DNA from: Phialocephala subalpina
Taxonomy: Eukaryota; Ascomycota; Leotiomycetes; Helotiales; Mollisiaceae
DNA: 64,000 nt
Assembly: GCA_900073065.1 (NCBI GenBank)
Contig: FJOG01000046.1
Coordinates: 297,812-361,811 of the forward strand
Direction: 5' to 3'
Below are positions 48,896 through 59,206 of this stretch, in pieces. The stretch's first letter is position 1, and each line of letters opens with the position of its first letter. The position numbers and the translations under genes are program-made. The notes under the pieces were generated by a model. The model was not told where the DNA came from. It searched no databases and was given only the letters and a program-made list of their open reading frames with translations.

Positions 48896-49073
48896 ATGCG
48901 CCGCGGAAAGGCAGATTCTCCAGAATGCTCAGAAGCAAAAGCAGACGGAATCGGGACGGCCGAGATAGCAATCTCGTGAAAATCAATTGTGAGAGGTCAA
49001 GTTTCGCAAGCATACTCTCTTCCCAGCTTCCCCAGATTCGGGCATTTGCGCTAATTCAACCTCGGAAATTCTA

Positions 49074-50028
49074 GTGGACGAGCAACCAAAAGGATACCCT
49101 CGAAGTGCCGTATACCTGAACAGCGACAAAGGGGCTGCGCTGTTCCGACGTTTCGGTGATGCCCACTCGCGAATACTGTTATACCTCCAAGTCGAAATAA
49201 CTCGGCTGGAGCAGAAGTTGAAGGAGCTCGATCGAGATGACGATAGCAAGGAGGAAACAAGGTGGCGTGTTGGTCACTCGATATATCTTGAGAACGGCAG
49301 GGAAAATGAGGCAAGGAAGGATCTGATTGAGGAATTGAAAGCAAAGCTCATTGAATATGGTTCGCACGTTGCGTAGTCCAAACTCTAAGCGTGCTAAATT
49401 TTTTATAGATGATTTGTTATTGCGGGACACACAGCTCCGTCAACTGAAACGACCATCAAAAAGGGGACATCAAAACTTTTTTGACTGGATGTGGACAGAG
49501 AACCCATTCGGCGAGGGAGAGAAATCGTTCATCTTCCACGAGCAAGACTTCGTAGTTCTCGATAGCCAGTATGAAGACAGCTGGCTGGACGGAGTCATGC
49601 ACCGTATCATGGGTCACTGCAGGAAAGGCATACTCCGAGTAAGTCTCTCACAGCAAAGTCTCCATTGTATATATTCACACATAACACAGGCTCTATTCGT
49701 GAACCCTGACGACCAAGCCAAAACCAGCAATCCACACGTTCACTACTATTCCGAGGATCGGATGGGCACACTTATCAAGGTCGTTGTTGCTATCGTATCA
49801 ACAGCTTTGCTGTTTATACCTATCTTCATTTTCCTCTCGTGTCATGCCTTATCTGTCAAATCTATGACTGCGATCACATTGTTCTTCGCCCTCGTATTTG
49901 CAACTGCGATTTCTGTCTTTACGAGTGCCCGGAGGCAAGAAGTGTTCGCCGCCACAGCTGCGTATTGTGCAGTACTAGTGGTTTTCATTGGAAATCTTCA
50001 ACAGAACGCAATAGCAATCAAACATTGA
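49074..50028 (+). CDS. DUF6594 membrane protein
   Basis: Exons about 49074-49359, 49409-49638 and 49690-50028 join over 49- and 51-bp introns. Blocks typical of DUF6594: GYPRSAVYL and FRRFGDAHSRILLYLQVEI at the N side, an Arg/Glu-rich helix, LRDTQLRQLKRPSKR, then the C-terminal membrane part with VVVAIVSTALLFIPIFIF, MTAITLFFALVFATAISVF and the signature FTSARRQEVFAATAAYCAVL. Three hydrophobic segments at the C end suggest membrane insertion with the N part facing the cytosol. DUF6594 is widespread and expanded in filamentous ascomycetes; its biochemical role is unknown. The start codon was not found: 49074 is GTG, and the frame is open upstream to about 49000, with a candidate ATG exon at 48896, so a short 5' exon is missing from this model. 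Confidence 0.8.
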
Positions 50029-50750
50029 CAATCACTTGTCGAAAAGAAATTTACTACTATAATTAGGAATATCGAGCACAACTTGGTTGCACCATTAGCA
50101 GCAAGTGATGTTACGAATTTTAATGTGCTGGGTTTCGTTACAAATTCTTGTGTCCATATTTGCATGTACATTTTCTGAACATTTTCTTCAATGGCACGAG
50201 CATTGTTTTGGGGTGTGGAAAGTCTGCGTGGGGTACGGTAAACACAGAACGTGCGCCCTTATATTCTTGATAGCGGGTGCTTAAATTTTTTATGTTCTAT
50301 ACCTAATTTACTCAGCTGGAAGTCCTACTTCCCGTATTGTCGAAAGATCACTGTGGTCCGTCGTATTACGCATCCGGTGAGACCACGTCACCCTTCCATT
50401 CTTAAACAAGAACTCTCCTCCGCACTGGTCACTAGAACGTCCTTTCCACCCATCACCATGCGGCAGTCGTGAAAGTGCCTGGCCTGTACCCCGCCACGCA
50501 GATCCAAAATGAGTTCTGCATTTGATATGCTCGGGAAGTTGTGTTCCCCTCGTCCAGCTTTTCATCATTTCTAGTACCGAGTACAGGTACAGAGTTGGTT
50601 CTGCATAGATGGGAAATGGGCACGAGGTAATTTTGGCGTAGAATGGAATGAGGGTATGCGCGCCGCATACTATGATGGCGATTGATACTGGAGTTGGGAG
50701 AGCTTGTATATCAGTTGGAGGTCACGTGGAACACTAAGTAGGTCCTTGTT

Positions 50751-51168
50751 TTATGTGTATATAGTCTCAGCTTCCCCCTTTCTTAAATCTACAGTCAATT
50801 CCATCCGATATTGTAACTCTGCGGGTGATGGCAGGCCTTTGCACGTGTGCTCTATAATGTCCTGGCAAGTCTAGACAGTGTGTCAGCAAGCTCTCATGTG
50901 GCAGTACCTTTTATTCTATCGGCTTGGAATTCAAAATACTTACTGGGTCGAAGAAACTCCTTGTAAAGATGACCAAGGCCTTATGATCCTTCTTCCCTCC
51001 ATCTCCATCTTCGTATAGCACTCGAAGTGGCACTTCTTTGCCGTTGGAATCGAGGACTGGAAAGTTTGCAATCCTGGCAATCGCCTCTTCTGAAGGGATA
51101 TTGTCGTTGACATCCTCTTTCTTCGGAAACTTGAGTGTGCCAGCGCCGGCCTTCGTTGCTTCTGCCAT
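50751..51168 (-). CDS. Short peroxiredoxin-like (AAED1/PRXL2-type) protein
   Basis: Exons 51168-50944 and 50870-50751 join in frame over a 73-bp intron (GTAAGT...TAG), giving 114 residues. The N-terminal part follows the thioredoxin-like fold of the AhpC/TSA-like AAED1 group: FPVLDSNGKEVPLRVLYED, then KALVIFTRSFF. Relatives then have a C-x-x-C box (FFCGNCQEY); here the intron junction gives FFDPTCQDI, so the first cysteine is Asp and only the second remains. The frame ends soon after (GEAETIYT), while relatives continue for about 100 more residues. It is therefore a truncated copy with an altered active site. Loss of redox function is likely. No downstream continuation was seen. Confidence 0.6.
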
Positions 51169-53034
51169 CTGATGTAGATTATGATGGGCGGCCTAGGAGA
51201 GAGATCAGATCTCGACTTCCAGTGCTTATCCTCTAACAGTATCAAAGCTCCAGAAATTTCATGTCGTAAGGTTAGAGAGGGGCAAGGCAAATAAGAAGAT
51301 AGTAAGATACTCTTGGCATATTTCCTCGTCTCGACGTCGCCTCGCACTCGCTGCTTACTGTCAGCAAAGGATCCCAGCTCCAGCAAGGTCTTCTGACTGG
51401 AGGATATGCCCGAATCTGATGAAGCCCTGTGCCATTGGAAAGTTCGCACTTCCTAAAGAAACTACTTCGCATTCCAATTTATAAGCTCTCTCCAACTGCA
51501 GTCGTCTTGAGGCCGGTGTGGGGTAACTACCCCGCCATTGTTAGGCACCTTCAGGCTTTGTGTCGCTAAAATATAAGGGCTGAACGCTAAAACTACAGCG
51601 CTTGACACTCCTACAGCGTTATCCTGAGGCGCCGATGTCGCTGGGTACAACTCGAGAGGCGTCTTCCATACTCTACGTCAATTATAAGCCCCAGTTCACT
51701 TTTATATATTTGAGATACTCTAAGTCTTTATCCCTCCAATCAGTTCAAGTTTTTGCCCCAACCTTAGCATGTAAATCTGCTCCAGCATCAAGGAGTGCCT
51801 TAGCACATCCTTCTTGCCCCGCAGCAATAGTTGTCAACGAAGGTATCAACCCCTCCTTTCTCCTGACGTCAATATCAAACCTCTCCTTCAACAGCAACCT
51901 CACGACATCCTCTTTCCCATTCCTCGCAGCACTGTTCAAGGCCTGGGATTTCTTTCTCTCTTCTGGATCTCTGCTTGCTCCTTTGTCAAGCAGCAATCTT
52001 ACGGCCTCAACGTTTCTAGCCGCAGAAGCACTTTCGAGCGCTGGACACCGCTCAACATTCAACCTCGAATCTCGCTCAAGTAGTAGCCCCACCACTTTCT
52101 CATTCACATGAAAGGCAGCACATGCCAAAGGACTGAACCCAAAATCCGACGTCTGGCATCCTGGCACTCCATCGGTGCTTAAATTGATATCTGCACCTCT
52201 TTTCAAAAGCGTCTCAACCAAGCCTTCCTTTCCCTGATGCACAGCATCAGATAATAGTGTCTGGTCATAGTAATCCTTCGTATTGAATCCAATCCCTCCT
52301 CAACAAGAAATCAATCGCAGCCTTATGTCCAGCCTTCCATTCTGGAGCAAAAGCCACGGCGTGGAGATACGTCTTCTCGAAAGCATTGAGTTCCTTGATA
52401 TCAAATTTCCCTTCCGAATAAATGATTTTCATAACATCTAAGTTCCCTTCTTGGACCGCGTGCCAGAGAACGGTATGGTCAGGGTGGAGAGCTGATGAAC
52501 ATCGGCGCCGTCTGAAAGTAACAATTTCGTAGCTTCAAGATGTCCGCTTTGATGTGCGTGCATTAGCGCTGTGGGGTCTGATACGAATTACTTCGTATCA
52601 GGGCAAATAGCTGTAGCGAAATGAGGGTGGGTTTATAGGCCCATAGGGCTGATTCTATTGCTTCTTTAACCTACACCTAAAACTTGGCATGCATGCTATT
52701 TGCATCAATAACTGCTTGACATCTTGCTCTCATAGTAGGTCCAGAGACTAATTCTAAGATCTTCTCTTCTGGAATATGCTCCCATGCTTCCATAATAGCT
52801 CTTCTAAGCTTAGGGTAGTTAGAATGAACTTTAGGATCAAGGTTGCAATGAGATCCTCCAGCTAATCCCAGACAGTCTCAGTAGGGTTCAAATCCGGAGA
52901 GAATGGAGGCTAAGAGAGAGGGTAAATACCCCTTCCCATGAACTGTAGCTTAGTGTAAGCTGCAGTATGCCCACTAGCATTGTCCTGCTGAAAAAGGAGC
53001 CCTGGGTGTGAAGCTATATAGTCTGTAATAACTG

Positions 53035-53442
53035 TAGGCCGCTCGCTAAAACCCCATGGTGGACAAAACCCCATTCCCACCCCACCCCATGGGGGACCGT
53101 TGGTGGAGTTTTTCGTTTTTGAATCCCCCGCGGGTGGAATTAAATTTTTTTTTTTTTGTAGAACTCCGCTTATAGGGCTTAGCGGGGCACCGCGGGGTGC
53201 TAAGACTACATAAATATAAAATATATGTATAAATTTTGCATATTTTCATGAATTTTATATAGTTATATATATTTTATATATATATATTATACATTTATAT
53301 AGTTTTAGTACCCCGCGGTGCCCCGCTAAGCCCCATAGGGAAACCCATAAGGGAAGTAATAATATATCTTTACCCTATGGAGTATTTATAGGCGGGGTAA
53401 AATCTTGAAACTTCCCCTATGGGTCCCCCCGTGCGCAGCCTA
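53035..53442. mobile_element. hAT-type foldback MITE, copy 1
   Basis: A 408-bp element with ends TAGGCCGCTCGC and GTGCGCAGCCTA (inverted), flanked by an 8-bp duplication AATAACTG/GATAACTG (7 of 8). It contains a long internal palindrome: GCTTAGCGGGGCACCGCGGG before an AT-rich loop, and its complement after it. No coding capacity. Confidence 0.85.
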
Positions 53443-53848
53443 GATAACTGGCAGAGTATGCTCACAATAGGACTCCTTATTGATTGACTCCGAGCTCTTC
53501 TCCCGAACATGCAAGCTCCCTTCTCGTACATGCCACTAATAGACCCCCAAAACATCCACCCAATCTTCTTCCTATATGCATACTCCATACAATCAGGGGG
53601 GTAAAGCTCTTTAAGCCCAATCTTCCGAGTTATCTTCTGCTTTTTATGTTTCCTTGGCAAGGCCCACGTCTCATCACTCCACAAAACCCTTTCCCACTCT
53701 TGATTTGTCCACCTCACATGCTCTAAAGCAGACTCCAGGCTAAGGATCCTATTCTTCTCGGAAAGAGGGGGGGGCTGAGTCCTAGCATTGCGTCTAGCAA
53801 ACTCTTCTTTTTTAAACGCTGTTGCAATGGTAGACTCCCCACAATCCC

Positions 53849-54125
53849 TAGGCTGCTCGCAAAAAAACGTGGGTGGGGGGGTTTTTTTTGAATCCCCCAC
53901 GGAGTGCCAAGACTACATAAATATATAATATATGCATAAATTTACATATTTTTATGAATTTTATATAGTTATACATATTTTATGCATATTTTATACATTT
54001 ATATAGTCTTGGCACCCCATGGGTTTCTCTATGGGGGAAGTAACAATATATCTTTACCCTATGGAGTATTGTGGGTGGGGTAAAATCTTGAAACTTCCCC
54101 CATAGGTCCCCCCACGAGCAGCCTA
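53849..54125. mobile_element. hAT-type foldback MITE, copy 2
   Basis: A 277-bp copy of the same family: inverted ends TAGGCTGCTCG, perfect 8-bp duplication ACAATCCC (53841-53848, 54126-54133). The right half (AT loop, then CTTTACCCTATGGAGTATT) is nearly identical to copy 1; the GC-rich palindrome arm is shorter. Confidence 0.88.
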
Positions 54126-54757
54126 ACAATCCCACCTAAATATCTGCAGTATTTCGGCCTATGGAATGTGGCGGTTGACTTGACTTTAGAGGCACACACC
54201 TAGTCAATAAGGAACTTGCGGCGTGGGGTATCAAGGAAGGGCTTTCGTCCACAAGCTTTCTTCTTGGGAGTGAGAAAGTGCTGGAGCTGCAAAACAATCT
54301 GATCTATCGTGAAGCCGGCATAGTGGTATAAAGTGAGGATTCTGAGTCTATCATCGCGTGTAGTCTCCTTTCTGACTTTTGTTTTAAGAGTAGGGACGTT
54401 GAGAATAAGCTGGAGATCTATAGTAGTGGAATCTGTCTAAGAATTAAGGATAAAGCAGCTTGCAGAGCTCAAAAATTCTATTGGTGCACTGACCACAACG
54501 CTATAGACCCACCCTCATTTCGCCACAACTATTTGCCCTGATACGAAGTACTGTGGTTTGGGGTCGGAGGCAGGATAGTTTGTTGTCGGGATTCTCGCAA
54601 CTCAGGTCTGCCGGGATGCCGGAGCCGAGAAGGTTGGTCAGTTTGCGAGTGTCATTTGTGGCTGCGGCTTTGAGGAGTGACAGGCGGGACCCAGGCGGAT
54701 ATGGAGGGCATTCTTGAATTGTACGGTCAATATAAGTGAGGCGGAAAGTGTTGGTGA

Positions 54758-54807
54758 GGATCGACATAATTAAGGATCGACATAATCAAAGGGTCGACAT
54801 AATCAAG
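54758..54807 (+). repeat. Three-copy tandem repeat around an ankyrin start codon
   Basis: Units GGATCGACATAATTAA, GGATCGACATAATCAAA and GGGTCGACATAATCAAG follow one another. On the minus strand each contains ATGTCGA, and the one nearest the gene is the ankyrin start codon (54767-54765). Confidence 0.85.
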
Positions 54808-56376
54808 GGTTATAGGATGTCGCTAGGACATGGTTAGTGCAGTATCCTATACGAGAATCTGGGTAGGGGACGGTTATACTTTGTTGGGAGGAAACAATCC
54901 AGTCGGAGACCAGTTCTCAACATCCGGAGCCTCTAACGTAATTTGACTTCTGCTTGGGCAAGGATTAGAGCGCGAGCAGATCATATAGAAACGCGGAAGG
55001 AACATCGAGATGCTTCAGATATGCAACTATTCATCGAGGTTTCGCAGGCGCATGTGATGCTGATCTTGGCTTTCATAGCTCTCTCGTTTTCAATTTGTCT
55101 TTGGAGAATTCGAGTTCGATGTAGGACATCAAGATTTATGCCCTCATGAACGGCAGAACAGACAACAGAGACTAAGTAACGTAGCAGCCATACATAGAAT
55201 GAAAATGCATTCAAATATTGAAGACAAAGCCCAATTCTCATTTCTTGGATATATTGACTACAGACATTGAACCTCGCCTCTTCTCGACCTCCTACCTCAC
55301 TTCTCATCCTTAATTTGAAGGATATCAGAAACTCTTTTTATAGCTGGTAAGCCATTATAGCATATATGAAAAGACTGGACTTTCATGACTTATCCCTCTC
55401 AGCGTTCCTTGAACATACACCTGCATTACAACAAATGACCCTTGAAGTAAATGTGATTCCCTTATTCACTTGCCTCTAGATATCTTAAGTACACCAGCAA
55501 TGTCTAAATTCACTCAGAATGTGAATCGTGCAATACTGCAAACAGTCCTCAAACTAAATATAAGACCCTTCACCGCCCGGCAGTTCCTAACGACAATTAC
55601 AGAGATCCTACCGCAATATCAAAAGTGCCGTTGCGTCAGGGCGGGGTTGATACTTGCCCAGGTTGCCAGAGTTTCACTGGAGCCTTGAAAGAGATATTTG
55701 CAGATCCAAAGATGTGACAGTGGGATCCAGGCTGTGTGACTTTGCATTCTGAAGACTTTGTCATGAAACTGCTGTCGACGTTTGTTTGCTGTTGACTTCG
55801 AGCTTTTGATTCATCATCTCTCACTTGAAAGGTGAGACGTAAGCGAAACTTCTGGATTCAATGTCCCACATGCTTTCAGGATTTGTTGGTAGGAGATTGA
55901 TAAAGCAGAAACAGAACATCGAGGAGCCAAAACAAGCATTGAAAAAAGAGAAGGACAAAAGAGTAAGCAACTACTGCACTTGCGCTATGTGGTTGACTGC
56001 CAGGTATGAAAGACCCCATCAATGCCAACCTTTGATGCTCGATACAGTATACTGTAATGGATTCATTATGTGAAGGCCCTGCTTCCATGTAGATACAATT
56101 CAACCCTCCGTAAACCTACAAATCCAGCCCCCAAACATATGCACAAAACGCCTGATGATGCCGTGCCAAAACCCGCCACAAGCAACGCGTTCTAATGGTA
56201 TATCCTCCTCGTTTTTCGAGAGTCGATTTATACAGCGCACCAAAGCCTGATTGTCGATCCAATGCCGCTCGCGGAAAGTGTTGTTGCCGCTGGATATATT
56301 CCGCTGAAATGCCAAGACGTGTCGAACCCCTGCTTACTGCTCTTCCAATACCATACTGTATCTACCCCACGTGTGC
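54808..56376. other. Intergenic stretch
   Basis: No supported gene; the frames seen (for example 54943-55149) are short, isolated and without family features. Confidence 0.45.
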
Positions 56377-56820
56377 TCAAACCATCTCTCCGGGTATTAT
56401 ATTGCTGTCTCTCAGCAGAACCGGTGCTGGTGTCTCAATCGCTCTCTTCGTCTTCACCTTCCCGACCGTCCCTTGTATCGATCCCAACCCAATCGTCCCA
56501 ACTCCTGGCGTAGGACCCAGATCCCAAGATCCAAGAGCCGTAGTAGCAAAGGTCTGCGTGATCAACTTCCAAGTCGCACTCGTCGTACCATCCACTGTGA
56601 ACAGACTACCGGCTGTAGATGTAGTAGGATACTGCGAAGCCGCGAGCGTGGTGGCAGCAATACCTCCACCAGCAGCAACCTGCCGTTCCTCCAACTCTAC
56701 AGATCCCAACTCCAGAGACTCGGTATCGGCATGAGGACTGTAATCAGGCTCATTGACCACTTCCGCGAATATGGTTGGTGTAAGAAGGAGGATCGAGAGG
56801 AGGATCTGCTTCGGTTGCAT
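56377..56820 (-). CDS. Small secreted protein of a fungal low-complexity family
   Basis: An uninterrupted frame encodes 147 residues from the ATG at 56820 (an upstream in-frame ATG at 56856 would add 12 residues and hide the signal peptide). The N-terminus MQPKQILLSILLLTPTIFA is a clear signal peptide. The mature part is Thr/Ser/Gly rich and holds the block WKLITQTFATTALGSWDLG followed by GTIGLGSIQGTVGKVKTKR, a pattern seen in fungal secreted or cell-wall-associated proteins of unknown role. No cysteine-rich effector pattern and no GPI signal at the C-terminus. Function unknown; secretion well supported. Confidence 0.7.
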   Translation of the reverse strand: MQPKQILLSILLLTPTIFAEVVNEPDYSPHADTESLELGSVELEERQVAAGGGIAATTLAASQYPTTSTAGSLFTVDGTTSATWKLITQTFATTALGSWDLGPTPGVGTIGLGSIQGTVGKVKTKRAIETPAPVLLRDSNIIPGEMV

Positions 56821-56856
56821 CGTGAAGGAATGCGGGCGCGGGTGCAGGCGGGACAC

Positions 56857-57684
56857 AGCACGATCTGGATTCCCTTTTTAGGCGAAATCTGATGTTCACC
56901 ACCTTCTCGAACGATTGTATTCTCCGAATTCTCGTATCGTGATATTTTCCGCAGGAAATCGGCGGATGCGGCACAGAAGGAAGTCGCTCGTTGGCTGTGT
57001 GGGTGCTCAGGGGTTGCGTTTTCGCTGGGATGGAGATCTCGTGTCGTATCGTGGCTTCGGAAGGGACTGTATGCGTGCAATGCGTTTCTGTGCGGACGTT
57101 CGTGAGAGAGTGAGGTGAGGTTCGTGATGTTGAGGAAGTGAAAACAAAGGAAATCGAAGAGGAGGTCGGAGATCCACTGCCACCTTCGTATTTCAGGAAC
57201 CTTGAGGATCTTTACTTTGTTTTGTTAGAGCTCAGGGGCAGCGACGATGTCATTGGTCCTTCCTGGCTGGGCAGGCCCACTTGGACGCCAAGGCTTGCGT
57301 GGACGGCAACCATCACGTGTAGACGCTCTCTTGGGAGGTCAGAACGTCCTACAAGATATGATCTGAAGTCTCAGTCACGAAAGCAATGATGGGAAACCCT
57401 TAATTCTAGCCAGGACAGCCAGGAGAGCAGAGAGCTGACCTCGGGAGCATGTCAACATGAAGTATCACGTGCATCGAAGAGTCCCCCTTTCTGTTTCTTC
57501 TTTTCCGGTTATCGGATCTCTCCATTGTCTTCTTCCTAGCACTAGCAAAGCGCTTCCATCTCAAGCTGTCGCCTAGGAAAGTTTCCCTACAGTAAGTCCT
57601 TCACGGAACCCTCACTCACTCATCTCACGAGCGGCATTCAGCCACACTCATTAACCCTTCTCATCAAGACTTTCCGAACTTTGC
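56857..57684. other. Intergenic stretch
   Basis: Promoter side of the secreted-protein gene and 3' side of the oxidase gene. The open frame at 57138-57389 has no family feature. Confidence 0.4.
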
Positions 57685-59206
57685 TCAACCCAAGAACAGG
57701 TCCACATATTCCTTAAACACATTCCCAGGGTCGTACTTCTTTTTCAAGCTCAAGATCCTCTCATAGTTGACTCCATACACCTCCTTCGGACTCAGCCCAA
57801 GATCTGAAGCATGTTAGCGACGGAAGCCCAGCAAGTCCAAGTAAACTTACAATCATAATTCGGATATCTGCCAGAACTCGTCCTCGTGGTATTATCTACC
57901 TGTTTTTCGCCCTGCCTCTTTCGAAATTCCTTAATCATCTTAGCATCTTCCTTCTCACACCATTTTCTGCAGACAGCGTCATTCTCCTCCTTGGTCCAAG
58001 TCGGCGATAAGAACATTGTTCCATGGGTCCCACGATCAGGGTATGCTGTCTCTGTTTGACCAATCTTCATCGTGGCCACAGGGTTGTGGAACTCGAAGCC
58101 AATGACTGATGTCGCGGCATCCGGAAGAGTATTGATCAGATTCTCCAGATCCTCGAACATGGTGCCGAGCCAAGTGGCATCCAGAGGCGCCATGAGACTT
58201 CCTCCAACTATCACTTTCCGCCATTCTCTTCCAATTGATCCTCCACCTTCAACACCAGATTGAGAGAAAGGCATCATTTTCGTCGTGTCGAATATCGGCT
58301 CCATCTCCAACAACGGTGCGAAGAACGTCTTCGCTTCGTCTTCGGGGCCGTTGTACCAAGGGATCAGAATGATTCCCACCTCCGATGTCCCTGGTAACAC
58401 ACCCGAAAGCATAAGGACAGAGGCTTTCCCACCATTGTTCTCCTCGCCCATCGTCTTGTTGATGACATCACAAACACCTCGAAGCTGCGATCTCTTGAAT
58501 CCCATTTCCCCTTTCCAGACCAGATTCTTCTGCTCGTGAGCTTTGAGCACGAATTTCGTCACAATGCCGAATATTGATCCCGCACCTTTCATCGCCCAGA
58601 ACAGATCTTCGTTCTCTTTCTCCGAGCAGATCATAACCCGTCCATCAGCAAGCACCACCTCAGCTTCAAACAAATTATCGCATCCCATCCCATGCGCACC
58701 ATTTAACCAACTGTACCCACCATTGATAGTGAAGCCTCCAACACCAACTGAAGGCGTAACACCTCCAACAGCTGCAAGATCATATTTTTCAGCTTCAGCA
58801 TAGATGTCACTCCACATAGCTGCACCTTGAGTCGTGATCGTCTTCTTGATTGGATTAACAGAGACAGAGGTCATCTTTCGAAGATCAATGACCAAGCCAT
58901 TCTCGATGGAATTTCCTTTGCCGTTGTGACCGACACCACATACTGCGAGGTCGATTTTGTGGTTTGTGGAGAAGCGGAGGATGTCTGCTACGTCGTCTAC
59001 ATTTCGAGGGTAGATGACTGCTCCCTGGATAACATGTGAGTTTGAGTTCTTGGGTGATTATGAAGCGAACTGACTGCTTGATGCTCGGCTGACCTGAAGT
59101 AGCGCTCCATGCTCTTCTCATATTCAGGCGACGCTGGAGTCAAAATCACAATCTCCGGGAACGCGGCCTTGAGCTTCGACAATATATCAGACGTGATTGG
59201 CGCCAT
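57685..59206 (-). CDS. BBE-type FAD-linked oxidase
   Basis: Three exons join in frame: 59206-59075, 59024-57851 and 57803-57685, giving 474 residues. It has the PCMH FAD-binding domain (GVGHNGKGNS, then NGLVIDLRKM, and GGVTPSVGVGGFTINGGYSW) and the C-terminal berberine-bridge-like tail (NYERILSLKKKYDPGNVF). No N-terminal signal peptide is seen, so an intracellular oxidase is likely, unlike many secreted BBE-like enzymes. The family oxidises alcohols, amines or sugars with O2 as acceptor, and some members work in secondary-metabolite pathways. A His is present in the GHNGKG loop where one covalent flavin link is expected; the second (Cys) link position could not be fixed. Introns are 50 and 47 bp. 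Intact. Confidence 0.9.

Larger units (their letters stand above)
52700..54440 (-). pseudogene. Tc1-like transposase remnant (DDE_3)
   Basis: Reading minus, the N-terminal helix-turn-helix part is readable near 54370-54140 (RDDRLRILTLYHYAGFTIDQ), followed after the first MITE by ALEHVRWTNQEWERVLWSDETW, with the first catalytic Asp, and GWMFWGSISG (53370-53848). After the second MITE come FQQDNASGHTA with the second Asp and FSPDLNPTETVWD with the last acidic residue (about 52850-53030). Stops occur at Trp positions (TGG to TAG), again a RIP-type change. The gene cannot encode an active transposase. Confidence 0.85.
52591..54548 (-). mobile_element. Tc1/mariner-type DNA transposon
   Basis: Terminal inverted repeats of about 48 bp (52591-52638 and 54501-54548) begin CTTCGTATCAGGGCAAATAG and differ by three transitions. 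TA dinucleotides flank both ends (52589-52590, 54549-54550), the standard Tc1/mariner target duplication. The interior encodes a transposase on the minus strand, broken by two nested MITEs and by stops. Length is 1958 bp; without the nested elements and their duplicated sites it is about 1.26 kb, hence close to a complete short Tc1-like unit. Confidence 0.9.
51745..54767 (-). pseudogene. Ankyrin-repeat gene split by a Tc1/mariner element
   Basis: Block 1 (54767 down to about 54551) starts MSILTNTFRLTYIDRTIQEC and enters the first repeat (LSLLKAAATNDTRKLTNLLG). The gene resumes left of the element (52580 down to 51745) with clear ankyrin units: ALMHAHQSGHLEATKLLL, VLWHAVQEGNLDVMKIIY, KEGLVETLLKRGADIN, VEAVRLLLDKGASRD, NGKEDVVRLLLKE and EGCAKALLDAGADLH, ending at 51745. 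Besides the insertion there are two frameshifts, near 52490 (between DGADVH and HPDHTVLW) and near 52290 (before GFNTKDYYD). Ankyrin repeats bind partner proteins. No NACHT or HET domain is attached, though an N-terminal exon could lie upstream. The start ATG sits in a three-copy tandem repeat (54758-54807). Pseudogene. Confidence 0.85.
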
